The position numbers were made by a program, and so were the translations under genes. 64,000 nucleotides of DNA from Variovorax gracilis (lineage in GTDB: Bacteria > Pseudomonadota > Gammaproteobacteria > Burkholderiales > Burkholderiaceae_C): NCBI RefSeq assembly GCF_030317115.1, contig NZ_JASZYF010000029.1, positions 1 through 64,000 on the forward strand, in the 5' to 3' direction. Each line of letters starts with the position of its first letter. Position 1 is the first letter of the stretch. The notes under the pieces were generated by a model. It ran no database searches and had not been told where the DNA came from. It was given only the letters and a program-made list of their open reading frames with translations. Positions 18,918-27,887 of the stretch are shown one piece after another.

Positions 18918-19427
18918 GTGCCCGAGAAGTTCTACGGCAAGTACCGCGGCATGGTGCTCAACAACATCGACCCGATGCAGATGGGCCGCTTGATGGTGCA
19001 GGTGCCCGACGTCGGCGGCGTGATGCCCTCGACCTGGGCCATGCCCTGCGTGCCGGTGGCCGGCATCCAGAACGGCATGTTCGCGCTGCCGCTGATCGGC
19101 TCGGGCGTGTGGATCGAGTACGAGCAGGGCGAGATCGATCACCCGATCTGGGTCGGCTGCTTCTGGGGCAGCGCGGCCGAGGTGCCGGCGCTGGCGCGGC
19201 TCACGCCGCCCGCGGTGCAGGCCATCACCTTGCAGACACCGCTGCAGAACGGCCTGACGATCAGCGACCTGCCCGGGCCCAGCGGCGGGATCATGCTCAA
19301 GAGCGCGACCGGTGCGACGCTGATCGTCAACGACACCGGCATCTACATCCAGAACGGCAAGGGCGCGTCCATCGTGATGACCGGTCCCACGGTCACGGTC
19401 AACGCCGGCGCGCTCACCATCGTCTAG
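18918..19427 (+). CDS. gpV/gp5-type spike protein (OB fold plus beta-prism)
   Basis: A 169-residue protein. It starts with an OB-fold typical of gp5/gpV/VgrG (YGKYRGMVLNNIDPMQMGRL, MVQVPDVGGVMPSTWAMPC, then WIEYEQGEIDHPIWVGCFWG) and ends with a short beta-helical needle (SGGIMLKSATGATLIVNDTG, IYIQNGKGASIVMTGP, TVTVNAGALTIV). Trimers form the piercing spike. The start is GTG 18918, with a weak GAGGAGC site 13 bases ahead. The needle is short, so the following PAAR-like protein probably completes the tip. Confidence 0.92.
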   Translation: MPEKFYGKYRGMVLNNIDPMQMGRLMVQVPDVGGVMPSTWAMPCVPVAGIQNGMFALPLIGSGVWIEYEQGEIDHPIWVGCFWGSAAEVPALARLTPPAVQAITLQTPLQNGLTISDLPGPSGGIMLKSATGATLIVNDTGIYIQNGKGASIVMTGPTVTVNAGALTIV

Positions 19428-19438
19428 GGCACCCCACG

Positions 19439-19759
19439 ATGTCCGGCCCGCTCCTCCACCTCGGCGCCACCGTCATGTGCATGCATGGCGGCCAGGCCAC
19501 GCCCAGCGCGCCGGTGCCGCGCGTGCTGGTCTCGGGCCAGCCGGTGACCACGCAGGCCGCGCCCTACCTGGTGGCCGGCTGCGCGTTCTCGCCGCCGCAG
19601 GGCAACGGGCCTTGCGTGACGGCGCAATGGATCGTGGCGGCCACCCGCGTGTTCGCCACCGGCCAGCCGGTGCTGCTGATGAGCAGCCAGGCCCTTTGCG
19701 CGCCCACCGGCACGCCGCTGATGGCAGTGGCCGCGCAGACCCGCGTCATAGGGATGTGA
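19439..19759 (+). CDS. PAAR-like spike tip protein
   Basis: A 106-residue protein with the layout of PAAR/DUF4280-type proteins: an N-terminal LLHLGATVMCMHGGQATPSA, Cys and His residues spread along the chain (CMHGG, GCAF, PCVT, LCAPTG), and repeated short beta strands. PAAR proteins sharpen the spike and coordinate a metal ion at the tip (the Afp10 equivalent). ATG 19439 follows the spike stop by 11 bases; the next gene starts three bases after its stop. It carries no extended toxin domain. Confidence 0.85.
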   Translation: MSGPLLHLGATVMCMHGGQATPSAPVPRVLVSGQPVTTQAAPYLVAGCAFSPPQGNGPCVTAQWIVAATRVFATGQPVLLMSSQALCAPTGTPLMAVAAQTRVIGM

Positions 19760-19762
19760 ACC

Positions 19763-20128
19763 ATGGACACCGACATCGGCTTTCCCCTGCGCGTCGACGG
19801 CCGCGGCCGCAGCGCGCTGGTCTCGCGCGAGGCGCACCTGCGCGACCTGATCGAGCAGCTCCTTTTCACCGTGCCGGGTGAGCGCGTGAACCGGCCGGAC
19901 TTCGGCTGCGGCCTCATGCAACTGGTGTTCGCGCCCAACAGCCCCGAGCTGGCCGCCACGGTGCAGGCGCTGGTGCACGGCGCGCTGCAACAGTGGCTGG
20001 GCCACCTCGTGCGCATCGACGAGGTCAGCGCCGAGAGCGTCGACGCCACCCTGTCGGTGGCGGTGCGCTACACGGTGCTCGAAACGATGCAGACCGGGCA
20101 AGCGCAGTTCAGGCGGGAGGCCCCATGA
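19763..20128 (+). CDS. gp25/GPW-family baseplate wedge protein
   Basis: A 121-residue protein of the gp25/gpW family (Afp9-like). Characteristic features are LRDLIEQLLFTVPGERVNRP, the core EPR-like position (PGERVNRPDFGCGL) and a C-terminal strand pair SVAVRYTVLETMQT. It sits at the junction of baseplate and sheath and nucleates sheath polymerisation. It is preceded by a three-base gap and overlaps the next gene by four bases. Confidence 0.94.
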   Translation: MDTDIGFPLRVDGRGRSALVSREAHLRDLIEQLLFTVPGERVNRPDFGCGLMQLVFAPNSPELAATVQALVHGALQQWLGHLVRIDEVSAESVDATLSVAVRYTVLETMQTGQAQFRREAP

Positions 20129-22611
20129 ACAGCCAGTACCTGTGCAGCAACCCCGGGCGCATCGCCGCACTGCGCCAGGCCGCGCAGGCGAATCCGCCGC
20201 GCGCCTTCAACGGCATCGCCTACCTCGAAGTGGTGCACGGCGAACCACGGCTGATGCTGCACTTCGTGCACGACCTGGGCTTCGCGCCGGCCGCGCCGCT
20301 CACCGCCTCCAACATCGAGATTCGCGGCGGCGTGCGCCTGCGCGATCCGCAGGCGATCGGCGTCTCGGCCACCGGCGACGTGCTGACGGTGGAGCTCGAC
20401 GGCATCGGCGACTTCTCGCGCTACCAGTTGCGGCTGGTGGCCTCGGCCGACTCCGACGCGCCGCCGGACGGCATCGATCCGGCCCTGGCGCAGATCGACT
20501 TCGGCTTCAAGGTCGACTGCCCGAGCGACTTCGACTGCCGCGTGGAAGACGAGTGCGCGCCCAGCCCGCAACGCGCACCCGACATCGACTACCTGGCGCG
20601 CGACTACCAGAGCTTCCGCCGTCTGGTAGTCGACCGCCTGGCGGTGCTGATGCCCGACTGGAAGGAACGCAGTCCGGCCGACCTGATGGTCACGCTGTCC
20701 GAGGCGCTGGCCTTCCGCGCCGACGAGATCGCGTACTTCCAGGACGCGGTCGCCACCGAGGCCTACCTCGGCACCGCGCGCCAGCGGGTCTCGGTGCGGC
20801 GGCATGCGCGGCTGCTCGACTACGCGCTGCACGAGGGCTGCAATGCGCGCACCGCGGTGGCCTTCGAGGTCGACGTGGGCGCCGCGGCCGACGGCCAGAC
20901 GCTCGCGGCCTGCGACAGCAGCACCGGCCTGGACGGCACCTTGCTGCTGACGCGCGTGCAGGGCGCGCCGCGGCGGCTGGGCTCGCTGGCCAGCGCGCAG
21001 GCGATGGTCGCGGCCGGTGCGCAGGCCTTCGAACTGCTGACACCGTTGCGGCTGTTCAGCGCCCACAACGACCTGCGCTTCTACACCTGGAGCGACGAGG
21101 CCTGCTGCCTGCCGGGCGGCGCCACGCGCGCCTTCTTCATCGACAACCCGGCGAACCGGCTGCGCCTCTGCGCAGGCGACCTGCTGCTGCTGGAGGCACG
21201 CGCCGGCACCGCCAACGGCTTGCCGCAGGATGCCGACGCGCAGCAGCGCCATGTGGTCCGCATCACGCGCGTGGACCCCGAGGCCAGCGCCGCCCGCGTG
21301 CCTGCGCCCGCGCCGCGGCGGGACCCGGTCACCGGGCAGCCGCTGGTCGAGGTGCGCTGGGACGCAGAGGACGCGCTTCCCTTCGACCTGTGCCTGTCCA
21401 AGGTCATCGACGGCGTGCAGGTGCGCGACATGGCGGGCGCCTGCGCCAACGTCGCACTGGCCGACCATGGCTTCAGTGCGGTGCGTCCCGAGGCCCTGCG
21501 GCCGGTGCCCGGCGGCCGCGTGCCGCGCTATCGCCTGGCGCAGCCGACGCTGCTGCCGTGGACGCGCCAGGGCCTGGTGCACGATGCCGACGGCCAGGCC
21601 CTGTTGGTCGACCCGGCCACCAGCGCCAGCGCCGCGCTGCGCCCCAACCTGGCGGACACGCGCGAAGCGGTGCACGTCACCAGCAACGGCGACGACCGCC
21701 GCTGGAGCCCGCGTCGCGACCTGCTGCAAAGCGGCGCCCATGCCGCCGAGTTCGTGGCCGAGACCGAGGCCGACGGCCAGGTGCTGCTGCGCTTCGGCGA
21801 CGGCGTGAACGGCCTGCGGCCCGGCGCGGCCGAGGCGCTGTCGGCACGGGTGCGCACCGGCAACGGCAGCGTCGGCAACGTGGGGGCCGATGCCATCGCC
21901 CATGTGCTGTGCGCCTTCGACGGCATCGCGCGGGTGCGCAACCCGCTGCCGGCCCAGGGCGGCGTGGACCCGGTGGCGCTGGCGCGCGCGCGCATGGACG
22001 CACCGCAGGCCTTCCGGCGCCAGGAGCGCGCGGTGACGGCCGAGGACTATGCCGAGGTCGCGATGCGCGACGCCCGCGTGCAGCGCGCCGTCGCCACGCG
22101 GCGCTGGACCGGGAGCTGGCACACGATGTTCATCACCGTGGACCGGCGCGGCGCCGAGGGCATGGACCCGGACTTCGAGGACAGCCTGAGCGCCTTCATC
22201 GACCGCTATCGCCTGGCCGGGCATGACGTGGAGATCGATGCCCCGGCCTACGTGGCGCTCGACATATCGCTGCATGTCTGCACCCGGCCCGGCTATTTCC
22301 CGTCCGACGTGCAGCGGCGCTTGCTGCGCGTGTTCACCACCGCGCCAGGCGGCTTCTTCCACCCGGACCGCTTCAGCTTCGGCGAGCCGGTCTACCTGAG
22401 CGCCGTGATCGCCGCGGCGATGGCGGTGCAAGGCGTCTCGCACGTGGCGCCGCTGCGCTTCCAGCGCCTGGGGCGGCCGCCCGATGGCGAGGTCGACGCC
22501 GGCCGCATCGCGATGGCGCGCCTGGAGATCGCGCGGCTGGACAACGACCCCAACGCGCCCGAGCACGGCCGCATCCAGTTCGAGGTGCATGCGGCGGAGG
22601 AAACGAAATGA
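20125..22611 (+). CDS. Baseplate J-like wedge protein (Afp11-like)
   Basis: An 828-residue putative baseplate assembly protein of the J/gp6 type. A variable N-terminal beta domain leads into the family core: DIDYLARDYQSFRRLVVDRL, ADEIAYFQDAVATEAYLGTA, the central segment LLRFGDGVNGLRPG and VRNPLPAQGGVDPVALARAR. The C-terminus (DISLHVCTRPGYFPSDVQRR, HPDRFSFGEPVYLSAVIAAA) is the part that dimerises around the hub. Wedges built from J-like and gpI-like proteins connect hub to sheath and transmit the contraction trigger. ATGA overlaps occur at both ends. Confidence 0.93.
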   Translation: MNSQYLCSNPGRIAALRQAAQANPPRAFNGIAYLEVVHGEPRLMLHFVHDLGFAPAAPLTASNIEIRGGVRLRDPQAIGVSATGDVLTVELDGIGDFSRYQLRLVASADSDAPPDGIDPALAQIDFGFKVDCPSDFDCRVEDECAPSPQRAPDIDYLARDYQSFRRLVVDRLAVLMPDWKERSPADLMVTLSEALAFRADEIAYFQDAVATEAYLGTARQRVSVRRHARLLDYALHEGCNARTAVAFEVDVGAAADGQTLAACDSSTGLDGTLLLTRVQGAPRRLGSLASAQAMVAAGAQAFELLTPLRLFSAHNDLRFYTWSDEACCLPGGATRAFFIDNPANRLRLCAGDLLLLEARAGTANGLPQDADAQQRHVVRITRVDPEASAARVPAPAPRRDPVTGQPLVEVRWDAEDALPFDLCLSKVIDGVQVRDMAGACANVALADHGFSAVRPEALRPVPGGRVPRYRLAQPTLLPWTRQGLVHDADGQALLVDPATSASAALRPNLADTREAVHVTSNGDDRRWSPRRDLLQSGAHAAEFVAETEADGQVLLRFGDGVNGLRPGAAEALSARVRTGNGSVGNVGADAIAHVLCAFDGIARVRNPLPAQGGVDPVALARARMDAPQAFRRQERAVTAEDYAEVAMRDARVQRAVATRRWTGSWHTMFITVDRRGAEGMDPDFEDSLSAFIDRYRLAGHDVEIDAPAYVALDISLHVCTRPGYFPSDVQRRLLRVFTTAPGGFFHPDRFSFGEPVYLSAVIAAAMAVQGVSHVAPLRFQRLGRPPDGEVDAGRIAMARLEIARLDNDPNAPEHGRIQFEVHAAEETK

Positions 22612-25574
22612 GCAGCGACGACAAGCACCTCGACGGCTGCCACTGCTGCGAAGACCTGGCCGAGCCCGGCGACATCCACAACGCACCCGGCCTGCCCGCG
22701 CTGGCCTGGCGCGTCGACACCCAGCCCGGCTTCTACCAGCGCATGCTGGCCCGGCTGCCGCTGTGGGGCCTGCCCGGCCAGCCGGCGAGCGCGCCGCGCC
22801 CGCTGGGCCTGCTTCGCACCCGCGAGAGCGACGACGCGGCCATCGCGCTGGTCGACGCCTCGGCCTGCGTGGCCGACGTGCTGACCTTCTACCAGGAGCG
22901 CATCGCCAACGAGGGCTTCCTGCGCACCGCGACCGAACGCCGCTCGGTGCTGGAGCTCGCACGCGCCGTCGGCTACGAGCTGCGGCCGGGCGTCGCCGCC
23001 AGCGTGCACCTGGTCTTCACGGTGGAAGACGCACCCGGCGCGCCGGGCGTCTGCGCCATCGCGGCCGGCGCGCCGGTGCAGAGCGTGCCGCCGCAGGGCA
23101 AGCTGCCGCAGGTCTTCGAGACGGGCGAGCCGATCGTCGCGCGCGCCGAATGGAACGCCTTGCGCCCGCGCCAGACCCGGCCCGCCGACCTCGCCGTGCT
23201 GGAGGTCGACGGCACGCAGCGCCTGGCCCTGCTCTACCCGAAGGGCGGCCTGCCGGGCGACACCGTCGGCCTGCATCAGGACCTGTCGAGCGGCAACCTG
23301 TTCCGGCTGGACCCGGACCTGCCCGTGGAAGCGAAGGTGGACGCCCAGGAAGTGGCCCGCATCTACCTGTCCGATCAGGCCAGCGGCCTGCAGGCCGGCG
23401 AGTTGCTGCTCTTCGTCGGCAAGAAGGGCTTGCAGCTGAAGCACCTGGTGCTGCGCGCGCTGGAGGTCGAGGACGAGCCGGCCCTGCGCCGCGTGCGCGT
23501 GGCGCTCGAGCCGCTGCCCGACCCGAAGAAGCCCGCCGCGCCGCCGATGCTGATCTGGCTGGTGCCCACCTTGTCGATGTTCCATGTCGGCTACGCGCAG
23601 GCGCAGATCGAAGTCGTGCCCTTCACCCAGACCGACCTGGGCCCCGCCGTCACCACCAAAAGCTGGAAGGAGAACGAGCTGCAGGCCATGATCGCGATCC
23701 AGGGCTGGAGCACCACGCAACTGGTGCAGGCCGTCACGGCCAGCGTCCAGCCCCCGGCCACGCCGAACTCGCCCGAGGCCGGCGCCTTCAGCTTCACGCA
23801 GCGGCTGGGCTTCTTCGGGCACAACGCGCCCAAGTGGGGCTCGCTGCCGAAAGAGAACCTGCGGGACAGCACGATCTACAAGGATGGCTGGGACGACCAG
23901 GATCCGGTCACCAATCCCACCGGCACGCTGGACGCGAGCCGCAGCATCTGGACCGACTCGCAGGGCAAGCCCAACATGGAGAGCCTGGTCATGCCGCCCT
24001 GCCACGCGTTGCTGGAGCGCCCGGTGCCCAAGCTCGCGCCCGGCAGCTGGATGGTCTTCGACGCGCCCAACGAGAAGGCCACGGCCTATGCCCTGTTCGA
24101 TGCGCGCGAAGTCTCGCGCGCCGACTACGGCCTGTCGGCCCGCGCCACCGCGCTGCGGCTGGCCGACAGCAACGGCCAGCCGATGGCGCAGGCACCGACA
24201 GAGGAATTTCTGTTCCGCGACACCACGGCCCATGTCGTGAGCCGGCGCCAGCCGCTGGTCGAGCTGCCGATCGAGACGCCGATCGAGACCGGCAGCAAGC
24301 GCATCGAGCTGTCGACCATGGTGATGGGCCTCGCGCGCGGCCAGGCGCTGGCCTTCGTTGGCCAGCGCGGCGACCTGGCCGGCGTGGACGCGGCCGAGAT
24401 CGCGCTGGTGGACGAGGTCGAGCACAGTGCCGGCCGCAGCACCCTGGTGCTGCAGAAGGCGCTGCTCTACAGCTATCGCCGCGACAGCCTGCTGATCCAC
24501 GCCAACGTGGCGCGCGCCACGCACGGCGAGAGCGTCCAGGAGGTGCTGGGCAACGGCGACGCGACGCAGAGCTTCCAGCGCTTCATGCTGCGCAAGCCGC
24601 CGACCACGCACCTGAGCGCGGCCTCGGCCAGCGGCGCGAAGAGCACGCTGGAGCTGCGCGTGAACGGGCTGCTGTGGACCGAACGCCCCTCGCTGTACGG
24701 TGCGGCGCCCGACGAGCACGTGTTCACCACGCGCATCGACAACGAGGCGCGCATGCAGGTTCTCTTCGGCGACGGCCGCAGCGGCGCGCGCCTGCCCAGC
24801 GGCCAGATGAACGTGCAGGCGCGCTACCGCAGCGGCATCGGCCCGGACGGCGAGGTGGCGGCGGGCACGCTGACCTTGCTGCGCGCCATGCCGCTGGGCC
24901 TGCGCGGCGTGAGCAACCCGCTGCCCGCAAGTGGCGCCCAGGGGCCCGAGAAGCTCGATGACGCGCGCCGCAACGCGCCGCTGACGCTGCTGGCTTTCGA
25001 GCGCGTGGTCTCGCTGTCGGACTACCAGGATTTCGCGCGCGCCTTTCCGGGCATCGGCAAGGCGCGCGCAGACCTCGTCTGGGCCGAAGGCGTGTCGCGC
25101 GTGCTGCTGTCGGTGGCCGGCGCCACCGGCGGGCTGCCGGGCGACGAAGTGATGGACAACCTGCGGAAAGCCATTGCCGGCTTGTCCGACCCCTCGCAGG
25201 CTTTCGTGCTGGGCGCCGCGGTGCTGCGCTATTTCCGCTGCAGCGCGCGGGTGGCGATCGACCCGCGCTACGAAGCCGACACGGTGCTCGCGGCCTGCCG
25301 CACGAAGCTGCAGGCGGCCTTCGGTTTCGACGCGCGCGACCTCGCGCAATCGGTCACCGCCGCCGAACTGCTCGCGCTGCTGCACCAGGTGCCGGGTGTG
25401 GTGGCGGTCGACCTGGAAGTGCTGCAGCCCTACGGCGAAGCCGCAACGGCCGGCGGCGGCGCGCAGGCCGTGCCGACCTTCGGCGCGCGCTGGGATCCGG
25501 TGACCAAGATGCGGCCGGCCGAACTGATGCTGCTGAACCCCGCGGCGCTCGAACTCGTGAAGGCCACGCTATGA
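22608..25574 (+). CDS. Second baseplate J-like wedge protein
   Basis: A 988-residue paralogue of the preceding protein. It begins with a Cys/His cluster (DDKHLDGCHCCEDLAEPGD) and a domain ending YQERIANEGFLRTATERRSV, matching the AYFQDAVATEAYLGTARQRV segment of its neighbour. It then shares the FGDGRSGARLPSG and LRGVSNPLPASGAQGPEKLD core and a terminal gp6-like domain. Having two J-like proteins in tandem suggests a heteromeric wedge. It is co-translated with both neighbours (ATGA overlaps). The N-terminal CxCC cluster is not seen in the first copy and might bind metal. Confidence 0.9.
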   Translation: MSSDDKHLDGCHCCEDLAEPGDIHNAPGLPALAWRVDTQPGFYQRMLARLPLWGLPGQPASAPRPLGLLRTRESDDAAIALVDASACVADVLTFYQERIANEGFLRTATERRSVLELARAVGYELRPGVAASVHLVFTVEDAPGAPGVCAIAAGAPVQSVPPQGKLPQVFETGEPIVARAEWNALRPRQTRPADLAVLEVDGTQRLALLYPKGGLPGDTVGLHQDLSSGNLFRLDPDLPVEAKVDAQEVARIYLSDQASGLQAGELLLFVGKKGLQLKHLVLRALEVEDEPALRRVRVALEPLPDPKKPAAPPMLIWLVPTLSMFHVGYAQAQIEVVPFTQTDLGPAVTTKSWKENELQAMIAIQGWSTTQLVQAVTASVQPPATPNSPEAGAFSFTQRLGFFGHNAPKWGSLPKENLRDSTIYKDGWDDQDPVTNPTGTLDASRSIWTDSQGKPNMESLVMPPCHALLERPVPKLAPGSWMVFDAPNEKATAYALFDAREVSRADYGLSARATALRLADSNGQPMAQAPTEEFLFRDTTAHVVSRRQPLVELPIETPIETGSKRIELSTMVMGLARGQALAFVGQRGDLAGVDAAEIALVDEVEHSAGRSTLVLQKALLYSYRRDSLLIHANVARATHGESVQEVLGNGDATQSFQRFMLRKPPTTHLSAASASGAKSTLELRVNGLLWTERPSLYGAAPDEHVFTTRIDNEARMQVLFGDGRSGARLPSGQMNVQARYRSGIGPDGEVAAGTLTLLRAMPLGLRGVSNPLPASGAQGPEKLDDARRNAPLTLLAFERVVSLSDYQDFARAFPGIGKARADLVWAEGVSRVLLSVAGATGGLPGDEVMDNLRKAIAGLSDPSQAFVLGAAVLRYFRCSARVAIDPRYEADTVLAACRTKLQAAFGFDARDLAQSVTAAELLALLHQVPGVVAVDLEVLQPYGEAATAGGGAQAVPTFGARWDPVTKMRPAELMLLNPAALELVKATL

Positions 25575-27877
25575 GTCTCCTCACCCCCGAACGGCTCTAC
25601 CAGCTGCTGCCGGTCATCCACCGCCTGCGCGACAACGAGCGCGGCGCGCCGCTGCGCGCGCTGCTGGCGGTGATCGAGAGCGAACTCGAAGCGGTCGAGG
25701 CCGACACCGCGCGCCTGTACGACAACTGGTTCATCGAGACGTGCGACGAGTGGACCGTCCCCTACATCGGCGACCTGCTCGGTGCACGGCCGATCCGGCC
25801 CGTGCCCTCGGCCGGCGTAAGCACGCGCGCCTGGGTCGCCAACACCATCGCCTACCGCCGCCGCAAGGGCACGGCGCTCGTGCTGGAACAGCTGGCGCGC
25901 GATGTCACGGGCTGGCCCGCGGCGGCGGTGGAGTTCTTCCAGCGCCTGGGCACCACCCAGCACATGAACCACGTGCGCCGTGCGCCCACCGCCACGGCCT
26001 GCGTGCGCGACGCCGCGGCGGCGCAACTGGCGCAGGCCTCGTCGGGCGCCTTCGACCCCTTCGCCCATACGCTGGAGGTGCGCAACGCCGACCCGCGCGG
26101 CGGCCGCTTCAACATCCCCCACGTGGGCCTGTACCTGTGGCGGCTGCGCCCGCAGCCGTTGGGCAGCGGCGCCCCGGGCGGCGCCGCCGCCATGGCGACG
26201 GCCGACTTCATCAGTGCGCGCCAGGATGCCGGTGGCTGGTGGCACATGCACCCGGCGGGCGTGGACGCGCCGGTGTTCAACAACCCGCCCACCGAGTCCG
26301 GCAGTGGCGCCATCACCCAGGCCGCGCGCGAAGAGCGCGTGCCGGCCCCGCTGCGCCCGCTGGCGCTGCATGCCGAGTTCCAGCAGCTGCGCGCCGGCCA
26401 GGCCGAGCCTGCGCCGCGCTTCATGACCGCGCACCGCCCGGTGCTGCGCTGCTTCGTGCGGCTGACCGGCGAGACGCTGCCGGTGGAGCTGCCGCGCGAG
26501 GACCTCTGCATCTGCGAGATCCCCGATGCCGTGGAGCTGGCCTTGCCGACGCCGCGCGTGGCGGCCCTGGACCTGCTGCGCGGACGCATCGGCTTCCCGG
26601 CCGCACTGGGCGTGGTAGAGGTGTGGCTGCATGCGACCCACGCCAGCGTGGCCGACATCGGCGGCGGCCCTTACGACCGCGGCGCCGCGCTGCGCGCGGC
26701 CAGCCGCGCGGCCGAGAGCAGCACGGCCGACGACGAGGCCCGAAGCGGCTTCTTCGACCCGCAGGTCTGGCAGGCGGGCGTCTCGCACCTGCTGCCCCCC
26801 GGCGGCATGCTGTTCTCCACCTTGCGCGCCGCGGTCGAGGCCTGGAACGCGCAGCCGGCGGGGCGCACCGGCGTCATCGTGGTCATGGACAGCCTGAGCG
26901 AGACCGACACCGCCGCGCTGGAGATCCTGATTCCCGAGGCCTCGAAACTGCTGGTGATTGCCGGCCAATGGCCGCTGCAGCCCATCCCCGGCGCGCCGCC
27001 CGGCAGCATGGAGCGCGTGGCCGGCCGCTTCGAGGCCCGGCAGGTGCGCGCGCATTGGCAAGGCCGGCTGCAGGTGCGCGGTACCGCCGACGCCGACGCG
27101 TCCGATCCCGGCGCGCTGTTCCTGCACGGCTTGCTGCTGCAGGGGCCCTTGCTGGCCTCGGGCCGCCTGGGCCAGCTGGAACTGGCGCATTGCACCCTGC
27201 TGCCCGACACGGTGCTCGGAACGCAGCACCTGCAGGTGGGCGCCGACAGCCCGCGCCTGCAGTTGCGGCTGCTGCAAAGCCTGTGCGCGCCGGTCACGGT
27301 GGCCGGCCCGGTGCGCGGGGTGGAGGTGGCCGACAGTCTCGTCGGCCTGGGCCTCGCCGACGGCACGGCGGCCCCGGCGCTCGACGCCCCCGAGGCCCCG
27401 CTGGACCTGCAGCGCGCGAGCTTCTTCGGCGCCGTCAACGCGCTGTCGCTCAACGCCAGCGACTGCATCTTCGACGCCCCGGTGCGCGCCGAGCGCCGCC
27501 AGGTCGGCTGCGTGCGCTTTAGCTACGTGCCGCCGTCGTCGCAGGTGCCGCGGCGCTACCGCTGCCAGCCTCAGCTCGAGAGCGAGACGCGCATCGCCGC
27601 GCTGGGCGCGAACGCCCCGCCGGCCGCCAAGGACGCAGTGCGTGCCGAGGTCGAGGCCACAGTGCGGCCGCTCTTCGTCTCGCGCCGCTACGGCGATCCG
27701 GCGCTGGGGCAGCTGGAGCTGCGCTGCGCGGTGCAGATCCGCACCGGCGCGGCCAGCGGCGCCGAGATGGGCGCCTACGAACACCTGCAGCAGCCGCAGC
27801 GCGAGGCCAACCTGCGCGATGCGCTGACCGAATACCTGCGCCTGGGCCTGGTTGTCAGCGTGCATTTCGCCAATTGA
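25571..27877 (+). CDS. gpI-like phage tail protein, extended (wedge component)
   Basis: A 768-residue protein. The first ~110 residues (LYQLLPVIHRLRDNERGAPL, ALLAVIESELEAVEADTARL, CDEWTVPYIGDLLGARPI) are the gpI/gp7-type tail protein domain that pairs with J-like wedge proteins. The remaining ~650 residues form a long extension rich in short beta strands (GALFLHGLLLQGPLLASGRL, then LQLRLLQSLCAPVTVAGPVR), consistent with a beta-helical or carbohydrate-binding-type fold facing outward. It lies between the wedge genes and the DUF6519 gene, so it may also anchor the surface-exposed protein encoded next. Confidence 0.85.
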   Translation: MSLLTPERLYQLLPVIHRLRDNERGAPLRALLAVIESELEAVEADTARLYDNWFIETCDEWTVPYIGDLLGARPIRPVPSAGVSTRAWVANTIAYRRRKGTALVLEQLARDVTGWPAAAVEFFQRLGTTQHMNHVRRAPTATACVRDAAAAQLAQASSGAFDPFAHTLEVRNADPRGGRFNIPHVGLYLWRLRPQPLGSGAPGGAAAMATADFISARQDAGGWWHMHPAGVDAPVFNNPPTESGSGAITQAAREERVPAPLRPLALHAEFQQLRAGQAEPAPRFMTAHRPVLRCFVRLTGETLPVELPREDLCICEIPDAVELALPTPRVAALDLLRGRIGFPAALGVVEVWLHATHASVADIGGGPYDRGAALRAASRAAESSTADDEARSGFFDPQVWQAGVSHLLPPGGMLFSTLRAAVEAWNAQPAGRTGVIVVMDSLSETDTAALEILIPEASKLLVIAGQWPLQPIPGAPPGSMERVAGRFEARQVRAHWQGRLQVRGTADADASDPGALFLHGLLLQGPLLASGRLGQLELAHCTLLPDTVLGTQHLQVGADSPRLQLRLLQSLCAPVTVAGPVRGVEVADSLVGLGLADGTAAPALDAPEAPLDLQRASFFGAVNALSLNASDCIFDAPVRAERRQVGCVRFSYVPPSSQVPRRYRCQPQLESETRIAALGANAPPAAKDAVRAEVEATVRPLFVSRRYGDPALGQLELRCAVQIRTGAASGAEMGAYEHLQQPQREANLRDALTEYLRLGLVVSVHFAN

Positions 27878-27887
27878 GGAGGACACC

